64,000 nt of DNA from assembly GCA_036245805.1 (NCBI GenBank), contig BTRK01000005.1:33895469-33959468 (forward strand), in the 5' to 3' direction. This DNA comes from Pristionchus mayeri. Its lineage: Eukaryota > Nematoda > Chromadorea > Rhabditida > Neodiplogasteridae. Below the pieces are notes generated by a model. It searched no databases. It was not told the DNA's origin and saw only the letters and a program-made list of their open reading frames with translations. Shown piece by piece: positions 45,591 through 56,622 of the stretch. Numbering within the stretch: the first letter of the stretch is position 1; each line of letters opens with the position of its first letter. Position numbers and translations under genes: made by a program.

Positions 45591-45645
45591 GGACTGTGTG
45601 GCAGGCCTGTGAGTTCTCCCCCTCCTTCTAGACCCCTTTTACATT

Positions 45646-48452
45646 GTGCCCCCCCCCCCCAACGGCCTCCCTCCTAGCCAAAATCTTTCCTTCTATTTTG
45701 CAAACTGCCAGAGCGTTAGAAACGTCATAGATACAGTAACCCTCCTACTCGTGCAACGTAAACTTGACATTCTTGCCCTTTCTGAAACTTGGCTAAGCTC
45801 TTCTGACTGCGATGCGTATCTTCTGAGAGGCTTGCGAGATTAATTCGTGTTCCGCGCCGATCGCATTGATTCTAGAGGTGGCGGTGTCTTAATCTATACA
45901 CGATCTACTTTGCTTCCCGTCCTTGTCTCTTCTCTCATTATTCCTGGCTATGAGTGTACTACTATTGATATCTACTCAAGTAGTTCTTCACCTGCCAAAA
46001 ACACCCTTAGAATAGTTACCGTATATCGCTCTCCCAGTGCACCCCTATCATCCAATGCGCCCTTCTTAAATTACTTGAATGAGGTCACAGACTGCGCTCA
46101 TCCTTCATTAATTGTTGGCGATTTCAATTATCCTAATATCGATTGGTACACATATTCTTCCCCCACGGCTTCCATAACTCCATTTCTTGATTTTATTACT
46201 TCAAAACATTTCAATCAATTTATTGATTTTCCTACGCGTGGAAAAAACATTCTTGACTTAGCTTTATGTAATTCTCCTCTCGTCAAATCAGCAAAGCCCG
46301 ACATTCCACTTTCTGACCATGTTGGCATTAGTTTGTCTATCTCATTCGAAACAACCTTGGGCGATAAATTAAATCCTACCAGAAACTACCTCTTTGCGAA
46401 CTGGGACATGATTAATAGTCAAATAGCTATGCACAATTGGACTATTGCCCTTTCTAACAAAACTGCTACTGACGCTTATTGTTACTTCAGTGAATTTTTT
46501 AACTCCCTCTTAGATATTTTTGTTCCCATTAAACGTGGCAAATCTTCCTCTGGTTATCCAAAATATCTTAGCCAGCTGCATGACAGGCTGCATAAATTAC
46601 ATCAGGTTGCCCCTAACTGCGATACTACTCATTCGCTAAGAGTTAGGTTTGATAATGCCCTAAAAAGTTTCGAGCTAAAACGAGAAAGTAAAGCAGTCAA
46701 TTCAAAAAACCCAAACCAGTTTTTCCAGTTCTGTAAATCCCACTTTAAAGTAAACACATCCTCCCTCCCTGGTATTATTGACAGTAACGGGAACGTTCTC
46801 CTAACAAATAAGGATAAAGCAACAGCATTCTCTAAGTTCTTCTCAAAGGTTCAAACGCCTCCTATGCACTCGCGTCTTCCTATACCTTCTTGTCCTAACT
46901 CTTCTTTCGATCTCCCTTTCGTCCCGATTAGTGATATTTTAAACGCCATTTCCCAACTAGTCCCAAAAATCAATGGTTCTCCTGACAATATTCCCAATTT
47001 AGTCTATACCAAGTGTAAATTCTCTATTGCGAATCCCCTCTCTATAATTTTTAACATTTCCCTAACTTCTGCTTTAGCTCCCTCTCAGTGGAAAGTTGCT
47101 CATGTCAAGCCCATCCCTAAAAAAGCAGGAAATGCGGACATCTCAAATCATCGCCCCATCTCCCTTACAATTACTGCTTCTAAAATATTTGAAAAAAAAT
47201 TCTTATTAATGAATTAGTATCCTATTTAGATGCGCATTCTCTTCTTGATACGCGCCAAACTGGGTTCCGTAAATGTAGAAGCACCACATCTTCCTTATGT
47301 GAAACCCTCTCCTTCTATGCTCAGTCCTTGACCCACAAAAAATCAGTAGATACCATCTTTTTCGACTATCAAAAGGCATTTGATTCAATTGACTTAAGGT
47401 TCCTGATGCATAAGCTTGCCTCCCTGGGTATTTCTAATCACATTGTGAAATGGTTTGAGTCATATCTCCTTGGTAGGTCACAACGTGTCTTTGTCGGTAA
47501 TTATCTCTCCCCTCCTTCTCCAATTATATCTGGAGTCCCCCACGGCTCAGCAATTGGGCCCTTATTGTTTATTATATACATTAACGATCTAGGCAAGTGC
47601 ATCCCCCCTACGGTAAAATACAATATTTTCGCTGATGACCTTAAAATATACGCAACGGTGCCTGACCATAGTGCTGATCTCCAACAAGCTATTACTAGTT
47701 TAGAAGAGTGGAGAACTAAGTGGAATATGACAATTAGCGCTCCCAAGTGTTTTGTTCTTCATCTTGGTCGTCTTAAAACGAGATCGAAATATATGCTAAA
47801 TGGTAATTTCATCTCCCCAAAAGAACAAGTTCGTGACCTTGGTATTTTCTTCACAGGAAATTTACATTTTGGACATCACATTGATCAAACTACTAGAAAG
47901 GCCAGATCTATGTGCCTATTACTGCGCTCTTTTCTCACTACTTCATCTGGTATCTTATTGAAAGCGTACAAAATATATATTCGTCCTCTTCTCGAGTCAT
48001 CTACCGTTATCTGGAACCCAACATCAATTGGTCTTGTTAATCAAATAGAATCTGTGCAACGAGAATTCACTAAACGCGTTTTGTTCCGCTCTAAATTTCC
48101 CTATCGTTCATATACTGATAGACTCAAACATTTCCAACTAGAGACACTTGAATATCGCCGATCCTTGAGTGACATGTATTTTATATACGACTCTTTGCAT
48201 GACTTTGTTCATCTCGACACCTCTTGTCTCTACACGATCGCTCCTTTAACTCGTAGTCTCCGTTCCTCTCATAAATTACGCATCGCCGTACCGTATGTAA
48301 TGCCTAGTTCTTTCTCATCATGTGCATCTCGTTCCCTAACGCTCTGGAACTCGCTTCCCCACTCAGTAGTAACCATGCCCCGATCCCCTTACCGACACCT
48401 GATAAAAACAACTCCATCTTTTACAATGCAGTCTTCTAATATAAAAATGTAA
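45646..48452 (+). pseudogene. LINE 2 ORF2: endonuclease-reverse transcriptase, two lesions
   Basis: Endonuclease motifs: YFANCQSVRN, ILALSETWL, SRGGGVLIYTRS, IVGDFNYPNIDW and PLSDHVGIS. Reverse transcriptase motifs: HRPISLTITASKIFEK, FFDYQKAFDSIDLRF, SGVPHGSAIGPLLFIIYIND and the catalytic NIFADDLKIYA. The C-terminal part runs to 48452. Lesions: TAA at 45841-45843 in the endonuclease, and a one-base shift in an A run at about 47190-47197 (after SKIFEK). Otherwise open, so this copy is young. Confidence 0.85.
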
Positions 48453-50768
48453 CACAGAACTGCCACACATCCCCCCCATTCCACAAGCTCGTCCGAGCCA
48501 AAATACCACCTTACCTAATCATCACGTCACTTCCGTACCATGTAAATGTTGGTGAATAAAGAATAAGAATAAGAATAAGAATGTCCGTTCACAAACCTGT
48601 AGCTGAAAGAGATTCTATTTTTCTGATAGATACACTTAACATGGTTCTTCAAGAAGCATCTCCTCGAATAAAGTAGATACTTCTCAACTTTTTCTATCAG
48701 AGACTAAAATGTTGAATAATAGAGTACACTGAGACCACCCCCACAAATAGCAAAGCAATGATAACAAATATAAAGGTAAACAAACCTCGATTTGGAATTG
48801 AACACCAAGTTGGAGTAGAAAATCAGCCGATTTATCTGAAATTATAATAGATTTCTCAGTATTTCCATAATTCTGCAACGTGAAACGGTATAGAATTCCA
48901 GAGTGCACCTGTGATCTTCTTATTCGAAGGGCAGATAACATGAAGCAGCTCGATAAATTCCTGATATTCACTGCTAAAAATCCTAAGAAAACAATCAAGC
49001 CACCTCTCGATCCGCATCTTTAATTATAACTTCAGCCTTATTCTCGTCAGTAGCATCACCATAGAACATTGCATTGAAGACAGGAGAATGCAAAGCGAGA
49101 ATCTAAATTTTACAATTGGTAAATGAACAAATGCGAAAAAAAGTACCTGCTTGCTCACATAAATCTTCTCTCCATCGATAACCAATGTAACATCATGACG
49201 AGGATCATTTGGATCAGTAAAATCATTAATATGGGAAAACCTAAATCGTTATCATCTCTGAATTATGAGTTAAATTAAACAAAAAATATACTTGATTCCT
49301 CGCGTCTTCGATACCAACATGCGAATTTCAACCGTAAAAGTAAGGCCATTAATAAATCCCTAAAATGAACTTAAAATGAAATAATTATTGATTCAAAAGT
49401 GATATCTCAATTCGAGAATATTCAATTAAATGATTACTAAAATTCTCACATTCGCGGGATCAATCAAAGAATCATCTACAATCAATGTTGAACTCTTCTT
49501 CCTGTTGCGTCTGTAGTAGTCATTATTGAATGTGTACGAGTCCTGAATGAACAATTAGTGCAAACAAATTTCATGAAATTGCTTAACGATTACAATATGC
49601 CAGCACTATCAAGGCAATCAAATTTGTACCTTTTAACGATTTTTTTTATAATGGAAAAAGCTTCTGTGGGAACATAATAAATAGTAAATGGTGCTTGAGA
49701 AAATATCACTAATAACGCCTTTGTGTGAGTTCGCACATATACAACTAATTCATCATTTACAATGTGAGATCAGTCTTCACCTGGACGAAAAAATTCTTGC
49801 TGGTGTCCGAATTGACGAGAATGAACTCGACATCCAAGTCGATGCTCCAGTGCATAGATTTGCGAAAATCGCATTCGATGTAGGCATCAATTTTTCGATT
49901 GTTACTCAGAGAAACAGAAGCTTGCCTGAGAACCAACCAATACTGTGCCACCATATAAGAGTAACGAGACAATTGTTCGCGTAAAACTGACCATGGAATT
50001 CCTTTCCCTTCCACCTCAGGTGAAATTGATAATGGGTGAAACTCCCAGTGGGGTCTCTATTGTTACAAGTGTCCTTATCGATCTCAAGGCGAATTACTCG
50101 GTCTAAAAATGATATAATTACTTTTTCAGCGACGAAAGATATTAGAAAGCGTTATGTGAACGAGACTTAATTGAGTTGCAGCAAAGTTAAATATTAGTTT
50201 ACGAACCTGGTGGCGATTCCTTCGTTCCTGCTCGTCCAGCCATACCATTAGATGAGGACATAAAATATTTGTAATAAACAGAGAATATATATGAAAATGA
50301 TGCATGAGGTTTGCAAGCGAATAAGTTTAAAATTTGCCGGTTGAAAAGTGAGTGCGCGTGAATATACTAGGCAGTGGACATAATCTATATGGAATTAATA
50401 CACAACAACTGTAAGCAACGTAAAGCGGATTAATGAGAATATTTCAACGATACTTTGTAATGCAAATATATCGGAAAAATTTGTCTACATAACCAGAAGT
50501 GATAATTAGAGGTAATATAGGATATTGAAACCTCAAATTCACATGGAGAATACGAACAGATTAGTCAAATAAATGTATTAACTTCTTGCAGCAATGAATG
50601 AAATTAAATACAACGATAAAATGCAAAACACAACGAAATTAGCACATAATCGAGACTTAAAATGTACAGATAGTAGAGTTATTTAGTGATGAAAACAACG
50701 AAAATCAAATATTAGAAATCGAGCCTCTCAACAAAATAAGAAAATTCATTTCGAAATAATAAAATACA

Positions 50769-53700
50769 TCACTCATCAGGGAGAGTTGCTTCGAGTTCCC
50801 GAATAGCGGCCTTCGTCTCGTCGGAATATTCATTGTAGGAGCAGGAGTGCTGAGCATCAATTAATGAAAACAAATGTTGTGTTCGCAGTAAACCTTGAGA
50901 CACTCACAACCCCTCTTCGTCTTCAACTGAGAGAGGCAATGTTGCTGCAAAATGTCCCAATTTCATCAATTATACAAAAAGTATAATTGACAATCACATA
51001 TCAGACGGTGCATTTCAACTTTTTCAATATGAATCGCGCTAACACAAATTTCGGGAAAATGAATCACACCTTCGCTAAAGTACAAGAATACATTTTAAAT
51101 GTTCGTTTGCACAAACCTGTAGCGCGAACAGATTGTATTTGTCCGCCATACGCAGTAAATCATGATCCATATAGCGCCATGTCAAGGAGTTAAAAATATA
51201 CTTCTCAACTCGATCCATCACGTACTAAAAAATGTTTCACTTAAATAAAACATATAGAAAACACTGAAGATAAACTAAAATGTTCACGCACCCCAATCTG
51301 GAATTGATCACCAAGTTTGAGAAGAAATTCTGCCGAGTCATCTGAATATAGTTTAAAATTTAGGCTAATTTCACATATTTTTACAACAGAGATAAGGAAT
51401 ACAAAAATTCTGTTTTACCTGTGATCTTCTTATTCGAAGGGTAGATCACATGAAGCAGCTCGATAAATTCCTGATATTTATGACACACACATCAAATCCG
51501 AAAAAAATATATTCACCTCTCGAACAACATCATTTAGTTCGATCTCCTTCTTATTCTTCTCAGCGAAATCTCCGAAGAACATTGCATTGAAGACTGGAGA
51601 ATGGAAGGCTAGAATCTGAAAACCAATATGAATGTAAATCATGCACCTTTGTTAAGGGATAACAAAGATGAACTGCAATAAATATACAAACCTGCTTGCT
51701 CACATAAATCTTCTCTCCATTGATAATCAATGCGACGTCATGGCGGGGATCATTCGGATCAGTGAAGTCGGTAAGTTGGTTAATCCTTAATTTATTATAT
51801 ACCCTCATGACACATTTTAGATTATAATAAATATTCATTCCGCACCTGAGTCCTCTCATTTTCGTAATCCAGAAGCGAATTTCAATCGTAAAAGTTTCAC
51901 CGTTGATAAATCCCTAGAATAAAGATGAAGGGATCATATGAGAGGAATCGCGAGAGAATCGACTACTCAGCGGCAGTGAAATTCAAAATCAACCAATCCC
52001 TCTACAAATTTGGCACAAAGTATTTCAAATGATGCTCTTTCAAACTGCGTCGTCAGAATTTTGACATCGGTCGTCATCTTCGAGATTCAGAAGGTCAAAC
52101 ATGATACTATCACTTTTCGGAAGTCAAATCGGGCGCATTCAAATGATCATAGCATCGTTCAAATAAAAGATAGAAGGCCGTTCTTTTTTTTACAAAGAAA
52201 GAGGGGATCCAGGGCTACAACTTTTATGTTGACAGTGTCATTCGTAGTGCATTCCCCGGTGCGGGGCGGTCGGTCGGACTAAAAATGTCGAAATTTATCA
52301 AATCGGAAAAACCCACCAAAGTTATTATGTGGAAGTTATAGTCCCTAAAGGTGACTAAATTTCGCCAAAAACCAGACAAATCGTGAAGATGAAAAAAGAA
52401 GAGCGCACATTTTAGTAGGGTGGTCCCAGAATGGATGCCAGACAGAGAACCTTCCAACACTTTAATTCGCAGCTATTGGACTCAAATAGATTCAAAATCA
52501 TCTAAAACAACATTTCAAGTTGTTTCCCCAATATTTATAGCACTTTCAATGGTCAAAAACTACAGTATGATCTCAAATTCAAAAATCGATTTTTTGACCG
52601 TCAATAACCTATGGTATGGGTGCAATTGCACTAATTCGGTTCCAAGTAATGTAGGAACATCCCTTGAAACGTCTCAAATAAAGAGCGCACCTGCAAACAT
52701 AATATTTCATCTGAGGAATCCGTGGAAAGGCGCAAAACTGTAATTTCGGCAAAAATAGTCGTGTGGACCCGCGTCATGGCTAGAAATGTAGAGCATGGTG
52801 AGCTGAACATTTCATCTGTTGAAAGTTAGCTTCTATCTATTCATTGAAGCGCGCTAGAGCGCGTGGAGGACGGCAAGAAACGGCTAGACTCCGTCCTAGG
52901 GCGCGTGCTCTAACCGTCTGGCGCTCTCACCGTCTGATCTCTCTCTCCCTCCCCTCCATTTAGCGCTGTCCCGCGCGCCTCAGCCATCGTTTTCTACCAA
53001 TTTCCGCGCTCTCTAGCGCGCTTCAATGAATAGATAGAAGCTAACTTTCAACAGATGAAATGTTCAGCTCATCATGCTCTACATTTCTAGCCATGACGCG
53101 GGTCCACACGACTATGTTGTCCGAAATTACAGTTTTGCGCCTTTCCACGGATTCCTCGGATGAAATATCATGTTTGCAGATGCGCTCTTTATTTGAGACG
53201 TTTCAGGGATGTTCCTACATTACTTGGAACTGAATTAGTGCAATTGCACCCATACCATAGGTTGTTGACGGTCAAAATATCGATTTTTGAATTTGAGATC
53301 ATACTGTAGTTTTTGACCATTGAAAGTGCTATAAATATTGGGGAAATAAACTTGAAATGTTGTTTTAGATGATTTTGAATCTATTTGAGTCCAATAGCTG
53401 CCAATTAAAGTGTTGGAAGGTTCTCTGTCTGACACCCATTGTGGGGCCACCCTACTAAAGCGTGCGCTCTTTTTTTTTCATCTTCACTATTTGTCTGGTT
53501 TTTGGCGAAATTTAGTCACAACTTCCACATAATAACTTTGGTGGGTTTTTCCGATTTGATAAATTTCGACATTTTTAGTCCGACCGGCACCGGGGCGTGC
53601 ACTGCGAATGACACTGTCAACATAACAGTTGTAGCCCTGGATCCCCTCTTTCGTTGTAAAAAAAGAGCGGCCTTCTATCTTTTATTTAAACGATGTTATG

Positions 53701-54742
53701 ATCATTTGAATGCGCCCGATTTGACTGCCGAAAAGTGATAGTATCATGTTTGGCCTTCTGAATCTCGAAGATGACGATAGTTATCAAAATTCTGACGACG
53801 CAGTTTGAAAGAGCATCATTTGAAATACTTTGTGCCAAATTTGTAGAGGGAATGCTCGAGTTTGAATTTCACTGCCGCCTACCCCCCTAAAATGGTCGAT
53901 TCTCTCGTGATTCCTCTCATATATGCTCAAATTATGGGCTTCTTGGATTACTGGCCACTCTTTTTCCTCATCTCCCTCACTCATTTCTAATCCTTCTCTG
54001 GCTCCTGGTGTCACAATCCCCTCTGTGGAGGGGAGGGATAGGAAATAGCAGGGGTGGAGGGTGGCTATAGATAACTCGTAATCAAAGTCCCCAAACGAAA
54101 GTGATTTCAATAGCGAAGTGTAACCTTTGCGGGATCGATTAATGCATCATCAGTAATCAGCGTCGAGCAATTCTTCATCTTCCCAACTGGATAATCACCA
54201 GGTCGGAAATTGTACGAGTCCTGTACGGAGTTATCAGAGTTTGTTTTTTTAAACTAATAAACTAATAATGTATTGTACTCTCAATACAGTTTTTTTGCGA
54301 ACCTGAACGACGTGATTCTTGCTGGGATCTGAATTGACAAGGATGAACTCCGCATCCATATCAATACTCCACTTCATTGTTTTTACGAGTTGGCATTCAA
54401 TAGATGTGCCAATTTCTCGATTGTTCGCCAAAGAAACGGATCCACTCCTTCAATCCAACCCAGATTTGAGTTATTTTTGTAGAACTGAGTTTGCAACCAC
54501 TCATTTTAATGAGATGGAACCCCAATTCGGTAGCATTATACCCACAACCAACCATGGAATTCCCTTCACTTCCACAACAGGAGAATAATTATAAGAAACA
54601 CAATAGGATTCAGGATGGGTTCGGAACCTGTGCTTAATAATCCCAATTCGAATGGATCCGTCTGAAAACGTGAAATTGAGCAACCTTTGTAATAATAAAT
54701 AAACAAAATAAAATAGGGCGAACCTGGTGGTGTGTTCTTCAT
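50769..54742 (-). CDS. MB10: intact MATH-BTB protein
   Basis: Start exon MKNTPPG at 54742. Exon 2 runs DGSIRIGIIKHRFR to VVEVKGIPW (about 54665-54553). The MATH exon has KWSIDMDAEFILVNSDPSKN (about 54450-54305). DSYNFRPGDYPVGKMKNCS to DALIDPAK follows (54221-54126), then GFINGETFTIEIRFWITK. The BTB exons are FTDPNDPRHDVALIINGEK (about 51790-51692) and ILAFHSPVFNAMFFGDFAEK (51616-51518). EFIELLHVIYPSNKKITG, LLKLGDQFQIG, MADKYNLFALQ and a last exon ending EATLPDE at 50769 complete it. No lesion found. Intron 4 is swollen by a 2-kb foldback. It belongs to the MB8-MB9-MB10 subfamily, which has a longer exon 4 than MB1. Confidence 0.8.
51936..53924. mobile_element. Foldback element FB-E in MB10 intron 4
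   Basis: About 2.0 kb. The left end ATGAGAGGAATCGCGAGAGA is mirrored by TCTCTCGTGATTCCTCTCAT at the right. Arms of 800-900 bp pair along almost their full length. The centre (about 52850-53000) has GCGCGCTAGAGCGCG-like repeats. Open frames inside are mirror pairs and not genes. Confidence 0.85.
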
Positions 54743-54830
54743 TCCTGACTGACCAGCCTACGATTTGTTGATGAAAAAGAAGAAATTTCTAATCAAAATT
54801 CGAGTTTTAGGCAAAGAATACTTGTTCTAG

Positions 54831-54856
54831 ATACTTTCACGGCGAAACGTTTAGCC
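54831..54856 (-). promoter_or_regulatory. Weak downstream element of MB11
   Basis: Minus strand: AAACGTTTCGCCGTGAA then AGTAT. Only partly like the block after other MB genes. Confidence 0.3.
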
Positions 54857-54981
54857 GGTAGCTAGAAAATAAAAATCAGGACTGCTTTATCTCGTATAAC
54901 AATAACATTAAGGAATACACGGCATTAGTCGATAAAACAATTAATTCTGAACGGCTAAACTGATCATGTATCACGTATCAA

Positions 54982-56400
54982 TTACTTTCCATTAACCTTG
55001 AGATTTTCAGATTTACGTTCGATTTGAGTTTGGCGTTCGAGAATAGCGGCCTTTATATCATCAGACATATCGCCGCGCCAATATTTCTAAACATGATAAC
55101 GATGACGATAACTTAGATAAATGTTTACTAAACTTACCATTTCATTTTTGCATTGCTCAATAGTCTCCAACTTCGAGAGACAATGCTCCTGGAAAATAAA
55201 ATTTTGTCATGGTATTCAATATCTTTCAATGTCTTGTCTAAAGACATTAAATCCTTTATTAACCTTTAGCGCGAAAAGCTTGTACTGGTCCGCAATTCTC
55301 ATCTTGTACGAAAAAATGCACGGAATATCAATCAGAGATTGCTCAACGCGATCAATTACACTCTGAATATCCAGGTTTAATATTTCCCGATTACAATCAA
55401 TTAAATGCAGTCAAAAATCTAACTTGAATTTGAAATTGATCGCCTAGTTTGAGAAGGAATTCTGCAGAGTTACCTGGAAAAAAAGTATTTGGAACTCTTA
55501 ATTTCAACAGTGGCAAAAAATTGTAAGATTACGTAGAATATTCTTATTCGAGGGGTAGATCACACGAAGAAACTCAATGAACTCCAGAGAATATTTCATC
55601 ATTATCCATTTGAACTTTCTTTTACCTCTCGAACGACATCCTTCAGCTCGATTTCCTTCTTGTTCTTCTCAGCAAAGTCACCATAGAACATTGCGTTGAA
55701 GACGGGTGAATGAAATCTCAAATTCATGTTGTATTAAAAATGATGAAAATGAAAAAAATAAAAACTGAAAATCATACCTGCTTGCTCACATAGATTTTCT
55801 CTCCTTCGATCACCAACGCAACGTCGTGATCGTTCGGGTCAGTGAAATCGATACAAGGAAAAATTCTGAGTGAAATATATTTTTAAGTATATTGTTTTTA
55901 TCAAAACAGAAACAGATAAAAAATAGAATCCTCACTTGACACCATTCATCTTAGTCACCCAAAATCGAACTTCAATCACAAATGAATCATCGTTAATGAA
56001 GTCCTTAAATATCATAAATTTCTCTATCTAATAAGCGTGCGTAAACATAAATTGGATAGACGATCTATGCATGCAAAGGTTCCTTACCTTTGTTATTGTC
56101 ATCATCTCGGGGAGCTCGTGAAGGAAATCATGAGTATCTTGGAGCTTAGCGTTCCCGAAATTGAATGAACGCTAAATATAATTAATAAACTATAATAACA
56201 TATCTTCATAATTATTTGTTTAATATACAAATGTGGTACAAATAACGGAACCTGTACTCCAAGGTATTTGCTGTTGTCCGGACGCATAACAATGAATTCG
56301 GCATCTACATCGATCCTCCACTGCGTCGATTGATCGTGCTTGCACTTGAGCCAGAAATTAAGATGATACTTCGACACATGTCCGTATCCTTCCCTTCAAT
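54982..56400 (-). pseudogene. MB11: MATH-BTB remnant lacking its first two exons
   Basis: The first recognisable exon is MATH (GYGHVSKYHLNFWLKCKHDQ and IDVDAEFIVMRPDNSK, about 56400-56252). Exons 1 and 2 are absent, and the 3-prime end of the RBR gene lies 220 bp away. DFINDDSFVIEVRFWVTK follows. The BTB exon 6 lost two codons in frame (NDHDVALVIEGEK). Exon 7 begins with a small deletion that removes the ILA start and shifts the frame (about 55722). Later exons are clean: EFIEFLRVIYPSNK, LLKLGDQFQIQ, ADQYKLFALK, and a last exon ending LKVNGK at 54982. Confidence 0.75.
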
Positions 56401-56622
56401 AGAAAATACTAGAATCACATCCATAACGGATCACGAAAAAGAGTGAGTTAAGCTTTTCAATTGCATAAATTTACATTTCCCATTTATATTCAGCTACAGC
56501 TTCCATCTATTCACTCAACACACAACGATATCACAATGATCACAACGAAATTAGTACATAAATCATGGTTAAAATTGTCATGGAAATAAGGATCTCATTC
56601 CCTCTTCCCCTCTCCTTTCCAT

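Larger units (their letters stand above)
44600..48583 (+). mobile_element. Non-LTR retrotransposon 2 (CR1-like) in MB9 intron 10
   Basis: Near full-length, opposite to the host gene. ORF1 at 44676-45590 and ORF2 at 45646-48452 are followed by a 3-prime region ending in a GAATAA-type tandem repeat (48554-48583), as CR1-like elements do. The 5-prime edge (about 44590-44640) is estimated. Confidence 0.8.
44280..50261 (-). pseudogene. MB9: MATH-BTB pseudogene with LINE in intron 10
   Basis: The usual ATG of exon 1 is changed to ACG. An upstream ATG at 50261 could give MSSSNGMAGRAGTKESPPG. Exon 2 (about 50101-49987) shifts frame before EVEGKGIPW. The MATH exon has WSIDLDVEFILVNSDTSKN (about 49925-49770). 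DSYTFNNDYYRRNRKK follows, then BTB exons FTDPNDPRHDVTLVIDGEK and ILALHSPVFNAMFYGD. Exon 10 (48712-48600) carries TAG in the frame that should read NLFQLQ. Exon 11 and the last exon (ending EREANISDDD at 44280) lie beyond a 4-kb LINE. At least two coding lesions. Confidence 0.7.

Noticed and set aside
44676..48452. LINE 2 as two host genes
   Set aside because: Endonuclease and reverse transcriptase motifs, ORF1-ORF2 order and the simple-repeat tail identify a retrotransposon.
52010..53738. Several open frames between 52.0 and 53.7 kb
   Set aside because: The same sequence read from both arms of foldback FB-E.
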